DNA of 64,000 bases, taken from assembly GCF_943169825.2 (NCBI RefSeq), contig NZ_OW968402.1, positions 558,001 through 622,000 on the forward strand. The letters are read 5' to 3'. The number at the start of each line of letters is the position of its first letter. Positions within the stretch are counted from its first letter, which is position 1. Below, in pieces: positions 30,860-40,289 of this stretch. The notes beneath the pieces were generated by a model. That model had not been told where the DNA came from, did no database searches, and was given only the letters and a program-made list of their open reading frames with translations. Made by a program: the position numbers and the translations under genes. The DNA comes from Varibaculum prostatecancerukia (GTDB lineage Bacteria; Actinomycetota; Actinomycetes; Actinomycetales; Actinomycetaceae).

Positions 30860-32490
30860 TGTTGCTGTCCTCCTTGGCTCTGGTCGAAAGTCGATTTCCC
30901 TTCAAAGTCGCCAATATCAGGGCCCTCGCCTAAACCGTCCAGGTCAAAGTCATCATTCTCGAACCATTCTTCGGAACCCCCAGCTGCGGGGGCTGATTGC
31001 TGTGGCTGCGGTACCGGTTGGTAGGACTGAGCGGGCTGATGGGAGTCAGCCGGGTTGTAGGAAGTCTTCGGCTGGTAAGAGGCTGCCGGATTATATGAAG
31101 CCTGGGGTTGGTAAGACTGCGCCGGTTGCGGCTCATAGGACTGCGCTGGTTGATAAGAATCCGCCGGGTTAAACGAAGCCTGCGGCTGGTAAGACTGCGC
31201 TGGCTGTGCAGATTGCGCCGGGTTGTACGAAGCCTGCGGCCGGTACGAATCGGCTGGGTTATAGGACACCTCTGGTTGGTACGACTGTGCGGCTTGCGGT
31301 TGCGCAGACTGAGCCGGTTGCGGCTCATAGGACTGTGCGGGATTGTAAGAAGCCTGGGGCTGATAGGAATCAGCCGGCTGGTAAGACTGCGCGGGTTGCG
31401 TCGACTGCGCCGGGTTGTACGAAGCCTCCGGCTGGTAAGAGGCTGCCGGATTATATGAAGCCTGCGGCTGTGGGGACTGTCCCGGCTGTGGGGACTGAGC
31501 CGACTGAATATCTGCTGTCGCTGCAATAGGAGCAGATGGCGTGGTTTCCGCAGGTGCCGGAAGTTCCACGTTGCTAACTGCAGGGCTTAAAGAAACCCGT
31601 TCAACGGGAGTTGGGGAGGCAGCGACCTCCGGATTTATCGCCGTCCCGTCCTCATCGGTGCGGATCACCGGCACCAAACCAGTGGGGAACTTAACCCCAT
31701 CAACCTCAATAGTGGCTTCTCCGCGTTCGCGTGCTTTTCGTAAGGCCGCGCGCGAAGGAGGATGAGCAACCGCATTTAGCGAAGGCATTTGCACAGTTTG
31801 CGCTGCCTGTGCCGCAGCCGCCTGCTCAGCGCGCTGCTTGCGCCGCGCCCGTACCTGTTCCTCTTCCTTCGCTGCTGCCTTCGCCAAACGGTTGATAACA
31901 ATCGCAACTACCGCCCCTATTAGTACTAAAAGCAGACCCGCAATAAGCAGAGGCCAGAACCAAGGAGTCGAAACCACCTGAGTCCATTGCAGGGTTAGCT
32001 GAACATTTCCTTCCTCAGAACAAGCAATCAGTGACCAGGCGCCCTCAGACCGATCCCAAGTTTCGGTAATCGGACCTCCCTTTACCTCTTTATATTTCAC
32101 CCACATATCTTTGCCGGCTGCTTCACCTGGTTGGCGAGCTTTGCCTTTACCGGGGTGAGGTTCGGTTAATAAGGTGTCCTGATCTTTTTGTCCGGTAACT
32201 TCCACGTAATTTTGGTCAGCTGCCCAAGCAGTCACATCCGTAGAGCGACCAATTGCCAGTGCCACCTTTCCTTGGCCAGAAACGGTAATTTTGGTGGGGG
32301 AGTCATAAAGCTCAAACATTCCCGGGCGGGTAATTGCCATTGCTTGCTTACTAGCAGCAGTGGGTAAAGATGTTACAACCCGCGAAGACGGCTTCCAGAT
32401 AGTGGCAGTCCCCACTCCGCACAACGCCACTATGGAACCTACAATTACTAGTACCAGCGGCAGCCAATATCTGCGTAATATTTTGTTCAC
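30856..32490 (-). CDS. Two-TM membrane protein with Tyr/Gln/Pro/Ser repeat tail
   Basis: Membrane protein of about 544 residues. The first helix (LVLVIVGSIVALCGVGTATI) and the second (PLLIAGLLLVLIGAVVAIVI) flank an exported domain of about 150 residues. The basic stretch after helix 2 (VRARRKQR) places the rest in the cytoplasm. The tail is disordered, with eight copies of a unit like QASYNPAQS mixed with SYQPAQ units, then an acidic end (EEWFENDDFDLDGLGEG). I chose the GTG at 32490 because CTTGGGGGAAACTA precedes it. The frame stays open for another 32 codons upstream without a comparable site. It heads an operon with the lipoprotein and the thioredoxin-like gene, and is divergent from a DivIVA-like gene. 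The function is unknown. Confidence 0.78.
   Translation of the reverse strand: MNKILRRYWLPLVLVIVGSIVALCGVGTATIWKPSSRVVTSLPTAASKQAMAITRPGMFELYDSPTKITVSGQGKVALAIGRSTDVTAWAADQNYVEVTGQKDQDTLLTEPHPGKGKARQPGEAAGKDMWVKYKEVKGGPITETWDRSEGAWSLIACSEEGNVQLTLQWTQVVSTPWFWPLLIAGLLLVLIGAVVAIVINRLAKAAAKEEEQVRARRKQRAEQAAAAQAAQTVQMPSLNAVAHPPSRAALRKARERGEATIEVDGVKFPTGLVPVIRTDEDGTAINPEVAASPTPVERVSLSPAVSNVELPAPAETTPSAPIAATADIQSAQSPQPGQSPQPQASYNPAASYQPEASYNPAQSTQPAQSYQPADSYQPQASYNPAQSYEPQPAQSAQPQAAQSYQPEVSYNPADSYRPQASYNPAQSAQPAQSYQPQASFNPADSYQPAQSYEPQPAQSYQPQASYNPAASYQPKTSYNPADSHQPAQSYQPVPQPQQSAPAAGGSEEWFENDDFDLDGLGEGPDIGDFEGKSTFDQSQGGQQQ
31013..31490 (-). repeat. Tandem coding repeat encoding SYNPAxS/SYQP units
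   Basis: About 480 bp of imperfect tandem repeats within the membrane protein gene. At the protein level the core xxS(Y/F)NPAxS occurs eight times, separated by one to three SYQP/AQP modules. Unit lengths vary by multiples of the codon and keep the frame. Such an array can change copy number by slippage or recombination. Confidence 0.85.
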
Positions 32491-32724
32491 TAGTTTCCCC
32501 CAAGCCGAATTTTGAGCAACTATATACACTGTACTTTCTTTGCCGCGTCCATGCTTAAACCTTGTGACGGGTGTGACTAGGGTCAATTTTAGATGAACGT
32601 TTGGTTTCAGGCCACAATAAGTGAAAGACTAGGCATTGATACGGGGTTTCGCGGTATCTAAGTTATGGAATAAAATGTTTCAGGTAATGCGTTATCTCAG
32701 CGGCTCATCTTTAGGGAGGACCAG

Positions 32725-34107
32725 GTGGAAGAACAAACTGATTTCCCGATCGTAATGCGCGGTTACGATCGCGTTCAGGTCGATTTGCAAATTCAGACTT
32801 TGAATAACCAGATTACCGAGTTGCAGCAGAAGCTCGACACGGTTGATCAGCGTAACGTGGATTTGGGTGAACAGTTGGCAGATGCGCAAAACCAATTGCG
32901 CTCCTCTGACCGCAGCTCCTATACCGGAATCGGCGCCCGGATAGAACAGTTGTTGCGCAGTGCGGAAGAACAATCAACAGCGGTGATTAACAAGGCCAAT
33001 GCCGAGGCCGAGCAGCTGATGGATAAGACCCGCAAGAACGCCCAGGATATGGCAGAGCGGGCAGAGGCGGAAGCGGCATCTCTGATTTCAGAGGCGCGTC
33101 GTGAAGCCGAGGAACGCACCACTACTGCGGCAACCGAATCCGAGACGGTGTTGACCAACGCTCAGCATCGGGCGGACGAACTGGTGGCCGCGGCAGAGCG
33201 CGAAGCCTCTTCGCTGCGGGCTGAAACCAATACTCAAGTTTCTGACCTGAAAGCAACGGTTGACCGGGAAACTGAGCTGCAGCGCGCCCAGGCCGAGAAA
33301 GACTACGTAGAGATGCGAGTCAAGGCGGAGCAAGAAGCATCCCAGCTTCGCAACGATGCCACCGCAGAGGCGCAGGCACTGCGCGAATCTTCGCTGACAG
33401 AGGCCACTAAGACTCGGGAAGAAGCCAAGGCACAGGCAGAAAAGACTCTGGCTGATGCTCGCACCCAGTCCGAAAGCATTTTGAAAGAGGCACGGGAAAG
33501 CGCTGATAGCATCCGTGCCGAGATTCAGCAGATGCGGCAAGAGGCCGAAACTGAGATTGCGGCGGCGCGGGCGGCAGCTCGCGAAGCCGATGCCCAGGCG
33601 CATGAGCAGTCTCGCTCCGAAACCTCCGCTATGGTGGCGGCAGCAAAGGCTCAGGTTGCCGACGCAGAGAAACACTTGGGTGAAACCTTGCAGCGGGCAG
33701 AGCGTCTGTTGACCGACACTGACGCGGTTGTGCGTCGCCGTCAGGAAGACGCGCGGCGGGCGGCTGAAGCCACGATTGCAGCTGCCGAGGGCGAAGCCGA
33801 GCAGGTACGTGAAGCTGCCCGGATCGAAGCGCAGGCCGAGCGGGCTGCAGCGCAGCGCACTGTGGAGCGTTTGGAGCGTCAGCGCGAGTCCATTGCCGCA
33901 TACCTCGAAGAGATGCGCGGCCTGCTAGGTACCGAAACTGCAACTGGGCTAGAGGGGCTAACTCCCATGCAGCAGTTGCCGGCGGTGCTGGCGCAGTCGG
34001 AAGAAGAAGCCGAATCTGAACAACCAGCTCCGGTAGCTCCGCCGGTAAATCCGGTTACTCCCGATGAAGAGTCGGCAGCAACTGATCTGTTTACCAGCGA
34101 GGACTAA
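32725..34107 (+). CDS. DivIVA-like coiled-coil protein
   Basis: A 460-residue, almost wholly helical protein. The N-terminus (DFPIVMRGYDRVQVDLQIQTLNNQITEL) matches the DivIVA/Wag31 membrane-curvature domain, with its F-x3-x-RGYD-x2-QVD pattern. A long Ala/Glu/Arg-rich coiled coil follows (about residues 60-400), then an acidic, proline-rich end. Wag31-type proteins recruit the cell-wall machinery to poles and septa in actinobacteria (family knowledge). This one is longer than Wag31 and has a different tail, so it is more likely a paralogue or scaffold than Wag31 itself. GTG start with GGGAGG upstream. It is a single gene closed by a strong terminator. Confidence 0.83.
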   Translation: MEEQTDFPIVMRGYDRVQVDLQIQTLNNQITELQQKLDTVDQRNVDLGEQLADAQNQLRSSDRSSYTGIGARIEQLLRSAEEQSTAVINKANAEAEQLMDKTRKNAQDMAERAEAEAASLISEARREAEERTTTAATESETVLTNAQHRADELVAAAEREASSLRAETNTQVSDLKATVDRETELQRAQAEKDYVEMRVKAEQEASQLRNDATAEAQALRESSLTEATKTREEAKAQAEKTLADARTQSESILKEARESADSIRAEIQQMRQEAETEIAAARAAAREADAQAHEQSRSETSAMVAAAKAQVADAEKHLGETLQRAERLLTDTDAVVRRRQEDARRAAEATIAAAEGEAEQVREAARIEAQAERAAAQRTVERLERQRESIAAYLEEMRGLLGTETATGLEGLTPMQQLPAVLAQSEEEAESEQPAPVAPPVNPVTPDEESAATDLFTSED

Positions 34108-34122
34108 TAAGTTCACTTAATC

Positions 34123-34175
34123 GCATCTGGGCGGGTCTTTGGAAAACCAAAGACCCGCCCAGATGCTTATTGTCT
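34123..34175. terminator. Strong terminator after the DivIVA-like gene
   Basis: A perfect 20-bp stem (34123-34142 with 34147-34166, arm GCATCTGGGCGGGTCTTTGG) with an AAAA loop is followed by TTATTGTCTTATTT. It starts 15 bp after the stop codon. The convergent uxaC gene ends at 34228, so the hairpin may also stop transcription from the hexuronate operon. Confidence 0.93.
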
Positions 34176-34227
34176 TATTTCTTGAGGTCTTGCCGCTATC
34201 GGTCTGCGCAAGAACTCGCCCTATTGG

Positions 34228-35643
34228 TTAATCGAGTTTGAAGATTTCACGCGGCTGTTCATCGGTTAGCCGGTGAATCCAATACTTAGCCGAGGAGAGT
34301 GGCAAACGTCCTTCACCCACGTATCGAGCAAGGAAAGCCGCATCCAGTCGGCGATTCATATCGTGACGTCCCGGTATAGATAGAAATGCCCGAGTATCGT
34401 CAATAAAACCGGATAATCTGGAGAACCCGGCGGTTTCCGTAGTGGAGGCATGGAAGCGCAGAATCAAATCTGGCGAATCAATAAACCACCAGGGCGCACC
34501 GATGTACACGCTGGAATAATAGCCTGCCAAAGGCGCAATTTCGCGTGAGTACACCGTCTCATCCATGGTAAATAACACCAGATGCAAATCTTTTTCATTG
34601 CCGTAACGTTCTAAGAGCGGACGCAGCGACCGGGTGTATTCAGTGGCGACCGGAATATCATGTCCGGTATCCGCCCCGAATCGGTTGAATGCGGCCGTTG
34701 AATGATTTCTAAATACGCCCGGATGCACGGTCATCACTAAGCCGTCCTCCAGACTCATCTGGGCAAAGCGGGTCAGCATCGCCGCCTCGAAAGCAGCAGC
34801 TTGTTCGCTGCTGCCCTCCCCGGAAACCAGGAGCTTCAGCAAGCCCTCTAGCTCTGAATCATCTAGATCTAGGGCTGCCGGTTGTGCCACTCCAAAGTCT
34901 GCCGAAACTGCTCCGTGCTTAATAAACCGGCGGCGACTTTCCCGCAGGGCACGTAGATAATCGCTAAGACTATCGGGCGCTCCGCCAACGCTAGCGGTTA
35001 GCGCCAGCACTTTTTCACCAAACTCTGGTTTACGTGCGTCTACATAGACATCGGGACGCCAAGAGGGAGCGACACGCCCTCCTAACTCCCCTTGGGAAGT
35101 AAGTTTTGCGAGTTCCGCATGGGCGTCCAGAGGATCCAGAGGATCGTCCGTGGTAGCCAGAAAGGCAATCGGGAAGGAGTTGAAGAGGGCGCGGGGAGAG
35201 AAGTTCGCATCGTGTAGACGCTCTCCGATCTGGTCGTAGAGGGCATCAGCGCTTTGAGTACTCGGCTCCCGGTCGATGTTAAAAAGGGTGACGAACTCGT
35301 GGGTGAGCCAGTAACCCGAGGCGGTTCCGTCGAACAGGTGCCAGTTCTTGCAAAAAATCCGCCAGGCTTCACGCGGGTTGGTCATTGCTACTTTGCCCAC
35401 GCCGATTTCATTTAAATCGATTCCCGCCGAGTTGAGCAGGCGAAACACGTAATGGTCGTAACGTAAAAACAGTTCCGAAGCGTTGGGGAAAGGTTCGTTA
35501 TCTAGGAGTAGCTGGGGATTAACGTGCCCATGCGGGGAAATAATCGGCAAGTCTTTAACTGTTTCATAGAGTTCTCGAGCGATTTCCCGAGTGGAGGGTT
35601 CCACCGGGAATAGTCGGTCAGGATCTAGGGTTAAAGTTTCCAT
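34228..35643 (-). CDS. uxaC: Glucuronate isomerase
   Basis: Isomerises D-glucuronate to D-fructuronate (and galacturonate to tagaturonate) in the cytoplasm. The 471-residue length is usual. The amidohydrolase-like metal site begins with ISPHGHVNPQLLLDN near residue 36. Other family segments are NWHLFDGTASGYWLTHEFVTLFN, WRPDVY, MTVHPGVFRNHS and GAPWWFIDSPD. It is the last gene of the five-gene operon uxuB-uxuA-eda-kdgK-uxaC, 50 bp after kdgK. Its product feeds UxuB, so the order of genes is roughly the reverse of the pathway. Confidence 0.95.
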   Translation of the reverse strand: METLTLDPDRLFPVEPSTREIARELYETVKDLPIISPHGHVNPQLLLDNEPFPNASELFLRYDHYVFRLLNSAGIDLNEIGVGKVAMTNPREAWRIFCKNWHLFDGTASGYWLTHEFVTLFNIDREPSTQSADALYDQIGERLHDANFSPRALFNSFPIAFLATTDDPLDPLDAHAELAKLTSQGELGGRVAPSWRPDVYVDARKPEFGEKVLALTASVGGAPDSLSDYLRALRESRRRFIKHGAVSADFGVAQPAALDLDDSELEGLLKLLVSGEGSSEQAAAFEAAMLTRFAQMSLEDGLVMTVHPGVFRNHSTAAFNRFGADTGHDIPVATEYTRSLRPLLERYGNEKDLHLVLFTMDETVYSREIAPLAGYYSSVYIGAPWWFIDSPDLILRFHASTTETAGFSRLSGFIDDTRAFLSIPGRHDMNRRLDAAFLARYVGEGRLPLSSAKYWIHRLTDEQPREIFKLD

Positions 35644-35693
35644 TCTTATCCTTTTATCTCCCCGCGATGGGTTTGTTATCTGTGGTTTGGCGG

Positions 35694-36806
35694 CTATCGC
35701 CTGACCCGTGCTGAACCCCCGGCGACTAGATTCTCAACTTCAGCCAGGCTTGCCATTGAGGTGTCACCTGCAGTGGTCATAGCCAGGGCGCCATGGGCAG
35801 CTCCGTAGTTCACCGCTTTTTCGATGTCACCGAACTCCATCAATCCGTAGATAAGCCCGGAGGCAAATGAATCGCCCCCGCCTACCCGGTCAAGAATCTC
35901 CAGGCCATCTCGTTGGGTAGCTTGGAAGAATCCCTGCTGGCGATCCCAGGCCACCGCGCCCCAATCATTGATAGTCGCAGTGCGGACCTGACGCATAGTC
36001 GTTCCGATGCATTGGAAATTCGGGAAGGTCTCCCTTGCCTGCTTAATCATTCCCTGGAAGGATTCGACTTCGAGATTGTCAAGATTTTCGTTTGCGCCCT
36101 CGATTTCAAAACCAAGAGAAGCCGTAAAGTCCTCTTCGTTACCAATCATGACATCTACGTATTGCGCCAAGTCTCGGTTGACTTCCTGACATTTCGCCTT
36201 GCCACCGCTATCGGCCCATAGGCTAGGACGGTAGTTCAAGTCGTAGGACACGATAGTGCCGTATTTCTTCGCCACCTGCATGGCGGTTTTTGCCACCGCT
36301 GCGGTACTTTCAGACAGAGCGGTAAACACTCCGCCGGTGTGTAGCCAGCGTACCCCCAGTTTCCCAAAGAGTAGTTCCCAATCGATATCCTCCGGCTGCA
36401 TCTGGGAAGTCGCAGTGTTCCCGCGGTCACTGCAGCCAACAGCTCCCCGCACGCCATAGCCGCGTTCAGTAAAGTTGATACTGTTGCGCACGGTGCGTCC
36501 TACCCCATCAAAATCCACCCATTTGATGAAGGAGGTGTCCACGCCGCCTTGCAGAATTAAGTCCTCCAGCAGTAGCCCGATCTCGTTTTTAACCAGGGCA
36601 GTTACGATAGCGGTGCGCCGAGAAAAGGCTCGCCGAGAACCGCGTGCCACATTGTATTCCCCGCCACCTTCTGAGGCTCTAAAAACTCTGGAGGTGTGAA
36701 TTCGTCCTTCGCCGGGGTCTAGCCGCAGCATAACCTCTCCTAAAGACACCACATCGTAGCGACATTCTGAGGCAGGACGTACTTTCAAGCCACTAGGCCT
36801 GTCCAT
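35694..36806 (-). CDS. kdgK: 2-keto-3-deoxygluconate kinase (PfkB family)
   Basis: Phosphorylates 2-keto-3-deoxygluconate to KDPG. The 370 residues are a PfkB/ribokinase fold: DVVSLGEVMLRLDPGEGR at the N-terminus, a substrate loop EGGGEYNVARGSRR, and the C-terminal signature DRVGGGDSFASGLIYGL, where GGGD replaces the more common GAGD but keeps the catalytic Asp. The length exceeds that of E. coli KdgK (about 310), mainly through an insertion around residues 110-130 and 205-225. AAAGGAG precedes the ATG, which overlaps the end of eda by 14 bp. The neighbours fix the substrate better than the sequence does. Confidence 0.88.
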   Translation of the reverse strand: MDRPSGLKVRPASECRYDVVSLGEVMLRLDPGEGRIHTSRVFRASEGGGEYNVARGSRRAFSRRTAIVTALVKNEIGLLLEDLILQGGVDTSFIKWVDFDGVGRTVRNSINFTERGYGVRGAVGCSDRGNTATSQMQPEDIDWELLFGKLGVRWLHTGGVFTALSESTAAVAKTAMQVAKKYGTIVSYDLNYRPSLWADSGGKAKCQEVNRDLAQYVDVMIGNEEDFTASLGFEIEGANENLDNLEVESFQGMIKQARETFPNFQCIGTTMRQVRTATINDWGAVAWDRQQGFFQATQRDGLEILDRVGGGDSFASGLIYGLMEFGDIEKAVNYGAAHGALAMTTAGDTSMASLAEVENLVAGGSARVRR

Positions 36807-37446
36807 TTTTAATCTCCTTTACTTTAGCGATAGCTTCTGCACTTAGCCGAGTAATCTCATCGAATTTTCCGGCGTTTATAAGTTTGGCGCTGGCCATCCA
36901 CGAGCCCCCAACTGCCGGAATAAAGGGTGCACTAAGCCAATCACCCAGGTTCTCAAGGTTGATGCCACCAGTGGGCATAAACTCAATTTGGGGGAAGGGA
37001 CCGGCGAAAGCCTTAAGTATTCCCAGGCCACCCAGAGCGGTTGCCGGGAAGAACTTCACGATTTTCATACCCAGATTTGCTGCCACCATAATATCCGTAG
37101 GGTTGGCAACTCCGGCGAGATAGGGCATTTGGGCTTCGTCGGCCGCTTCTGCAACTTCCTCGGAAATGCCCGGGGAAACTAGAAACTTTGCCCCCGCCGC
37201 GATCGCGGTTTTTGCCTGCTCCTTATTGATGACAGTGCCAGCACCGACAGTCATTTCCGGTACTTCCTTAGCGATAGCGGCAATGCAATCTGCCGCCACC
37301 GGGGTGCGGAAAGTTACTTCCGCCGACTTAATTCCTCCTGCTAGGAGGGCGCGCGCAGTCGGGATAGCATCCTCGACCCTGTCGAGCACCACTACCGGCA
37401 CGATGGGGTTCTCTGCCAAAAGTGGCATTGCTGAAGGTATATTCAT
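36793..37446 (-). CDS. eda: KDPG/KHG aldolase
   Basis: Cleaves 2-keto-3-deoxy-6-phosphogluconate to pyruvate and glyceraldehyde-3-phosphate. Class I aldolase of 217 residues. The Schiff-base lysine is Lys131 in KIVKFFPATALGG, and the catalytic base is Glu43 in SAEVTFRTPVA. MTVGAGTVIN and KFLVSPGI form the phosphate and substrate sites. It is a single-domain enzyme of normal size. It sits 14 bp after uxuA and overlaps kdgK, within the hexuronate operon. Confidence 0.95.
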   Translation of the reverse strand: MNIPSAMPLLAENPIVPVVVLDRVEDAIPTARALLAGGIKSAEVTFRTPVAADCIAAIAKEVPEMTVGAGTVINKEQAKTAIAAGAKFLVSPGISEEVAEAADEAQMPYLAGVANPTDIMVAANLGMKIVKFFPATALGGLGILKAFAGPFPQIEFMPTGGINLENLGDWLSAPFIPAVGGSWMASAKLINAGKFDEITRLSAEAIAKVKEIKNGQA

Positions 37447-37460
37447 GTTCTTCTTTACCT

Positions 37461-38540
37461 CTATTTATCCTCGTGGCTTTTTACAATCGCTTCCCACAGC
37501 CCTCCGAGGTAAACCGCTCCCAGCGCCCGGTCATAGAGGGGGTATCCGGGGCGTCCAGTTTCACTCCAAATCATGCGACCATGATCGGGTCGGATATGGA
37601 CGTCCGGGTTGGTTTCGTAGATAGCTTCCATAATGGCGTGCATGTCTAAGCTGCCCGTCGAAGATGGGTGGGGAGCTTCCCGGAATCGCTTGGGACCCAG
37701 GTACTTTACGTTGCGCACATGAGCAGCGTTCATCAAGCCACGTTTACCGAATTCGCGGAAAATCGCGGGAACATCATTATCAGGGTTAGACCCTAAAGAA
37801 CCGGAACAGATACAGAAACCATTGAACTCGGAATCATACAGACCTGCTATCTTATCCATATCGTCGCGGTTCCGATAGATACGGGGCAACCCGAATAAAT
37901 CCCAAGCCGGATCGTCCGGATGGCAGGCCATCTTGATGCCCACTTTTTCAGCAGTAGGAATAATGCCTTCCAAGAAATACCGGAAGTTTGCGCGCATCTG
38001 ATCGTGGTCAACTTCCTCATACTTCGCCATTACCGAATCCAGGTGCGAGAGACGTTCGGGCTCCCATCCGGGCAAGGTTAATCCGCCGGATTCTTTGGCG
38101 GTGAGTTCCACAATGTCGCGCGGGGTCATCCCTTCAATCTGGGCGTGATCGTAGTAGAGACAGTTTGAACCGTCCTCAGTAACGTGTGCCAACTCCGTGC
38201 GTAACCAGTCAAATACGGGCATGAAGTTATAGATAACTACTTTTACCCCGAACTTTGCCAGGTTTTCTAGCGACTTGTTGTAGGCGTCTATGTATTTATC
38301 ACGAGTGGGCAAGCCCAGTTTGATATCTTCGTGCACATTTACGGATTCAATAACTTCACACTCGAGCCCGGCGGCATGAACCCCGTCAATCAATTCTTTG
38401 ATTTCGGGTTCTTCCCACACTTCCCCGGCAGCTTTGCCGCTCAAGACGCCCATAATCCCAGTCATCTCCGGGATTTGTTTAATATACTGCAGCGGAATTG
38501 GATCGTATCCTTCTCCGTACCAGCGGAATGTCATCTTCAT
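37461..38540 (-). CDS. uxuA: Mannonate dehydratase
   Basis: Dehydrates D-mannonate to 2-keto-3-deoxygluconate with Mn2+ or Fe2+. The 359 residues are a TIM barrel of the xylose-isomerase-like class. Typical segments are [22 protein letters not shown] at the start (split here by family variation), [22 protein letters not shown] (metal ligands His and Asp), [15 protein letters not shown], and HVRNVKYL followed by [13 protein letters not shown]. The ATG overlaps the uxuB stop (ATGA), so the two are translationally coupled. Confidence 0.95.
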   Translation of the reverse strand: MKMTFRWYGEGYDPIPLQYIKQIPEMTGIMGVLSGKAAGEVWEEPEIKELIDGVHAAGLECEVIESVNVHEDIKLGLPTRDKYIDAYNKSLENLAKFGVKVVIYNFMPVFDWLRTELAHVTEDGSNCLYYDHAQIEGMTPRDIVELTAKESGGLTLPGWEPERLSHLDSVMAKYEEVDHDQMRANFRYFLEGIIPTAEKVGIKMACHPDDPAWDLFGLPRIYRNRDDMDKIAGLYDSEFNGFCICSGSLGSNPDNDVPAIFREFGKRGLMNAAHVRNVKYLGPKRFREAPHPSSTGSLDMHAIMEAIYETNPDVHIRPDHGRMIWSETGRPGYPLYDRALGAVYLGGLWEAIVKSHEDK

Positions 38541-40159
38541 TTGTTGAACTCCTTATCTAGGGTTGAACGCACGGCACCGGTGCCGGCGACTAATTCTTTA
38601 AAGTATTTTTCGGTCGCCTCCGCCAGTGGCGTGGCGTAGAGATCGGTGCGGAAAATATCAGTGTCAGACAGGATTGGCTGCAGTGCCTGGTGAATTTCTT
38701 CCGCAGAGTTGCTGCCATCCAGTTTAATTTCCGCAACGTGTTTGTGTAGTTCTTCGTACCTGGGGTCAGGTGCTGGTTCAAACGGGAGGCCGTCGTCACC
38801 GATGCCCATCAGGAAACGACACCAGAGAGCAAACACAAACGGGATTGCCCGCAAGGAATCTAGATCTAGATCGCGTTCCAGATACTTCTTGATAGTTTCC
38901 CCGAAACGGATGGGAATCTTTTGCGAAGTGTCCATGGCAATCCGAGCGGGATTATCTGGCAAATACACGTTTGGAAAACGTACTTCCACCACTTCCCGCA
39001 GAAAATCTTCCGGGTTTACCACCACCGGATCCGTAACTACCGGCAGACCTTCCTTAAAACCTAATTCGTTAACGAGGGCGCGCAGTGCGGGATCTTGCAT
39101 TTCGGAATCGATAGTGGGCATACGTAACAGCGAACCAGCCACCGCTAGCGCAGTATGCAGGGGATTCAGGCAAGTTGTGACTTTCATATTTTCAAAGTCA
39201 TCACAAACCTGACGCGCTACCACCTGCACTCCGAGATCATCCCAATTAGGACGTTTACCAGCGAACTTGTCTTCAATGATCAGGTATTCTACCGGTTCGG
39301 TATTCACAAATCCGGCTAGCGGAGTACGGCTTGGAGTTTCCACCGCCATATCGCTAAATCCGAGTTTTTCCAGTTTTTCGGCTATCCCTGGGTTGGGGCG
39401 AGGAGTGATTTTGTCGATAACCGTAATCGGGAAAGCCACTTTCTTCTCGTCTTGAAGCCATTCTAGGAAACCATCGGGCGCCGTACCCTGCTTCGACCAG
39501 CCCTGAGCAATTCTCAGTACCGATTCGCGTAACTTATCACCGTTATGCGAAAAGTTGTCGAAACTTAGCAAAGTAATAGGGGCTCCACCAGCAATAAAAC
39601 GCTCCCGCAATAAGACGGCGGAAAGTACCATGGTAGAAGCTTGACACCCCTCTAATCCTCCGGGATTATCGGTTTCTATAGCAGCCTGAACGCCTGGCTG
39701 CAGGTTCCCGGAGCCATCTCCAATAACGTAGCCTTTCTCGGTGATGGTATAGCTCATGAGGGCGACGTTGGGGTCGCGGGCAACCTCAATCAACCGGGAG
39801 AGTTCCTCTTGGTCGCGAATCCCCACGGCTTCGCTAATCCCGGCCACCACTCGCAAATCCTGGGTGCCATCAGGATTCAAAGTAACTTTCAAAGTCATGA
39901 GATCATGGTCGCCCAACTGGGAATCCATATCTTCGGGGTCGCGAGGAGCAACTGCAGTAATCGGCCAATGTTCCCCGCGCTCCAACAAATCGGCCGCTAC
40001 CCGCGCGGGATAGCACCTGAACAAGTTACCCGGCCCGATATGAATCCAGCGAGGACGCTTCTTGCCCTCCTGCTGCATTTTCGCCACGTCAAAGTGGGGA
40101 CAACTAATCTCGGGGGTATTGGTTCCAATATCTTCCAGTCCTGCCAGGTTTAACTTCAT
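38537..40159 (-). CDS. uxuB: Fructuronate reductase (mannitol dehydrogenase family)
   Basis: Reduces D-fructuronate to D-mannonate with NADH. The 540 residues start with a Rossmann domain ([22 protein letters not shown]). The C-terminal mannitol-dehydrogenase domain holds the catalytic region [16 protein letters not shown] with the conserved Asn and His, and further on a [11 protein letters not shown] segment. A mannitol or tagaturonate oxidoreductase would look similar, but uxuA follows directly and uxaC is in the same operon, so fructuronate is the natural substrate. It is the first gene of the operon. The 130 bp upstream carry the paired TTGGCAA repeat and a GATAAT -10-like box. Confidence 0.9.
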   Translation of the reverse strand: MKLNLAGLEDIGTNTPEISCPHFDVAKMQQEGKKRPRWIHIGPGNLFRCYPARVAADLLERGEHWPITAVAPRDPEDMDSQLGDHDLMTLKVTLNPDGTQDLRVVAGISEAVGIRDQEELSRLIEVARDPNVALMSYTITEKGYVIGDGSGNLQPGVQAAIETDNPGGLEGCQASTMVLSAVLLRERFIAGGAPITLLSFDNFSHNGDKLRESVLRIAQGWSKQGTAPDGFLEWLQDEKKVAFPITVIDKITPRPNPGIAEKLEKLGFSDMAVETPSRTPLAGFVNTEPVEYLIIEDKFAGKRPNWDDLGVQVVARQVCDDFENMKVTTCLNPLHTALAVAGSLLRMPTIDSEMQDPALRALVNELGFKEGLPVVTDPVVVNPEDFLREVVEVRFPNVYLPDNPARIAMDTSQKIPIRFGETIKKYLERDLDLDSLRAIPFVFALWCRFLMGIGDDGLPFEPAPDPRYEELHKHVAEIKLDGSNSAEEIHQALQPILSDTDIFRTDLYATPLAEATEKYFKELVAGTGAVRSTLDKEFNK

Positions 40160-40266
40160 ATTTTCTCCTCAATCTATCCACTAATTCTCGTAATTCTGCA
40201 CCGCCAACTGGGGCTTTACTGTCTATTATCCCCGGTTTCAGCGGGCAGTTATGAAAAATGCCATTA

Positions 40267-40288
40267 GTTGCCAACTGGGATTGCCAAC
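40267..40288 (-). promoter_or_regulatory. TTGGCAA direct-repeat site upstream of uxuB
   Basis: On the minus strand the site reads GTTGGCAA, five bases, then GTTGGCAAC: two TTGGCAA units in direct orientation with starts 13 bp apart. It lies about 110-130 bp upstream of the uxuB ATG and just past the HAD gene stop. A GATAAT box follows downstream with only a poor -35, which would fit an activated promoter (inference). The same repeat occurs twice in the uidA region. Confidence 0.6.
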
Positions 40289-40289
40289 A

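Noticed and set aside
31013-31490. A CRISPR array, suggested by regular short repeats
   Set aside because: The repeats lie in frame within a coding gene, vary in length by whole codons, have no unique spacers of constant size, and no cas genes are near.
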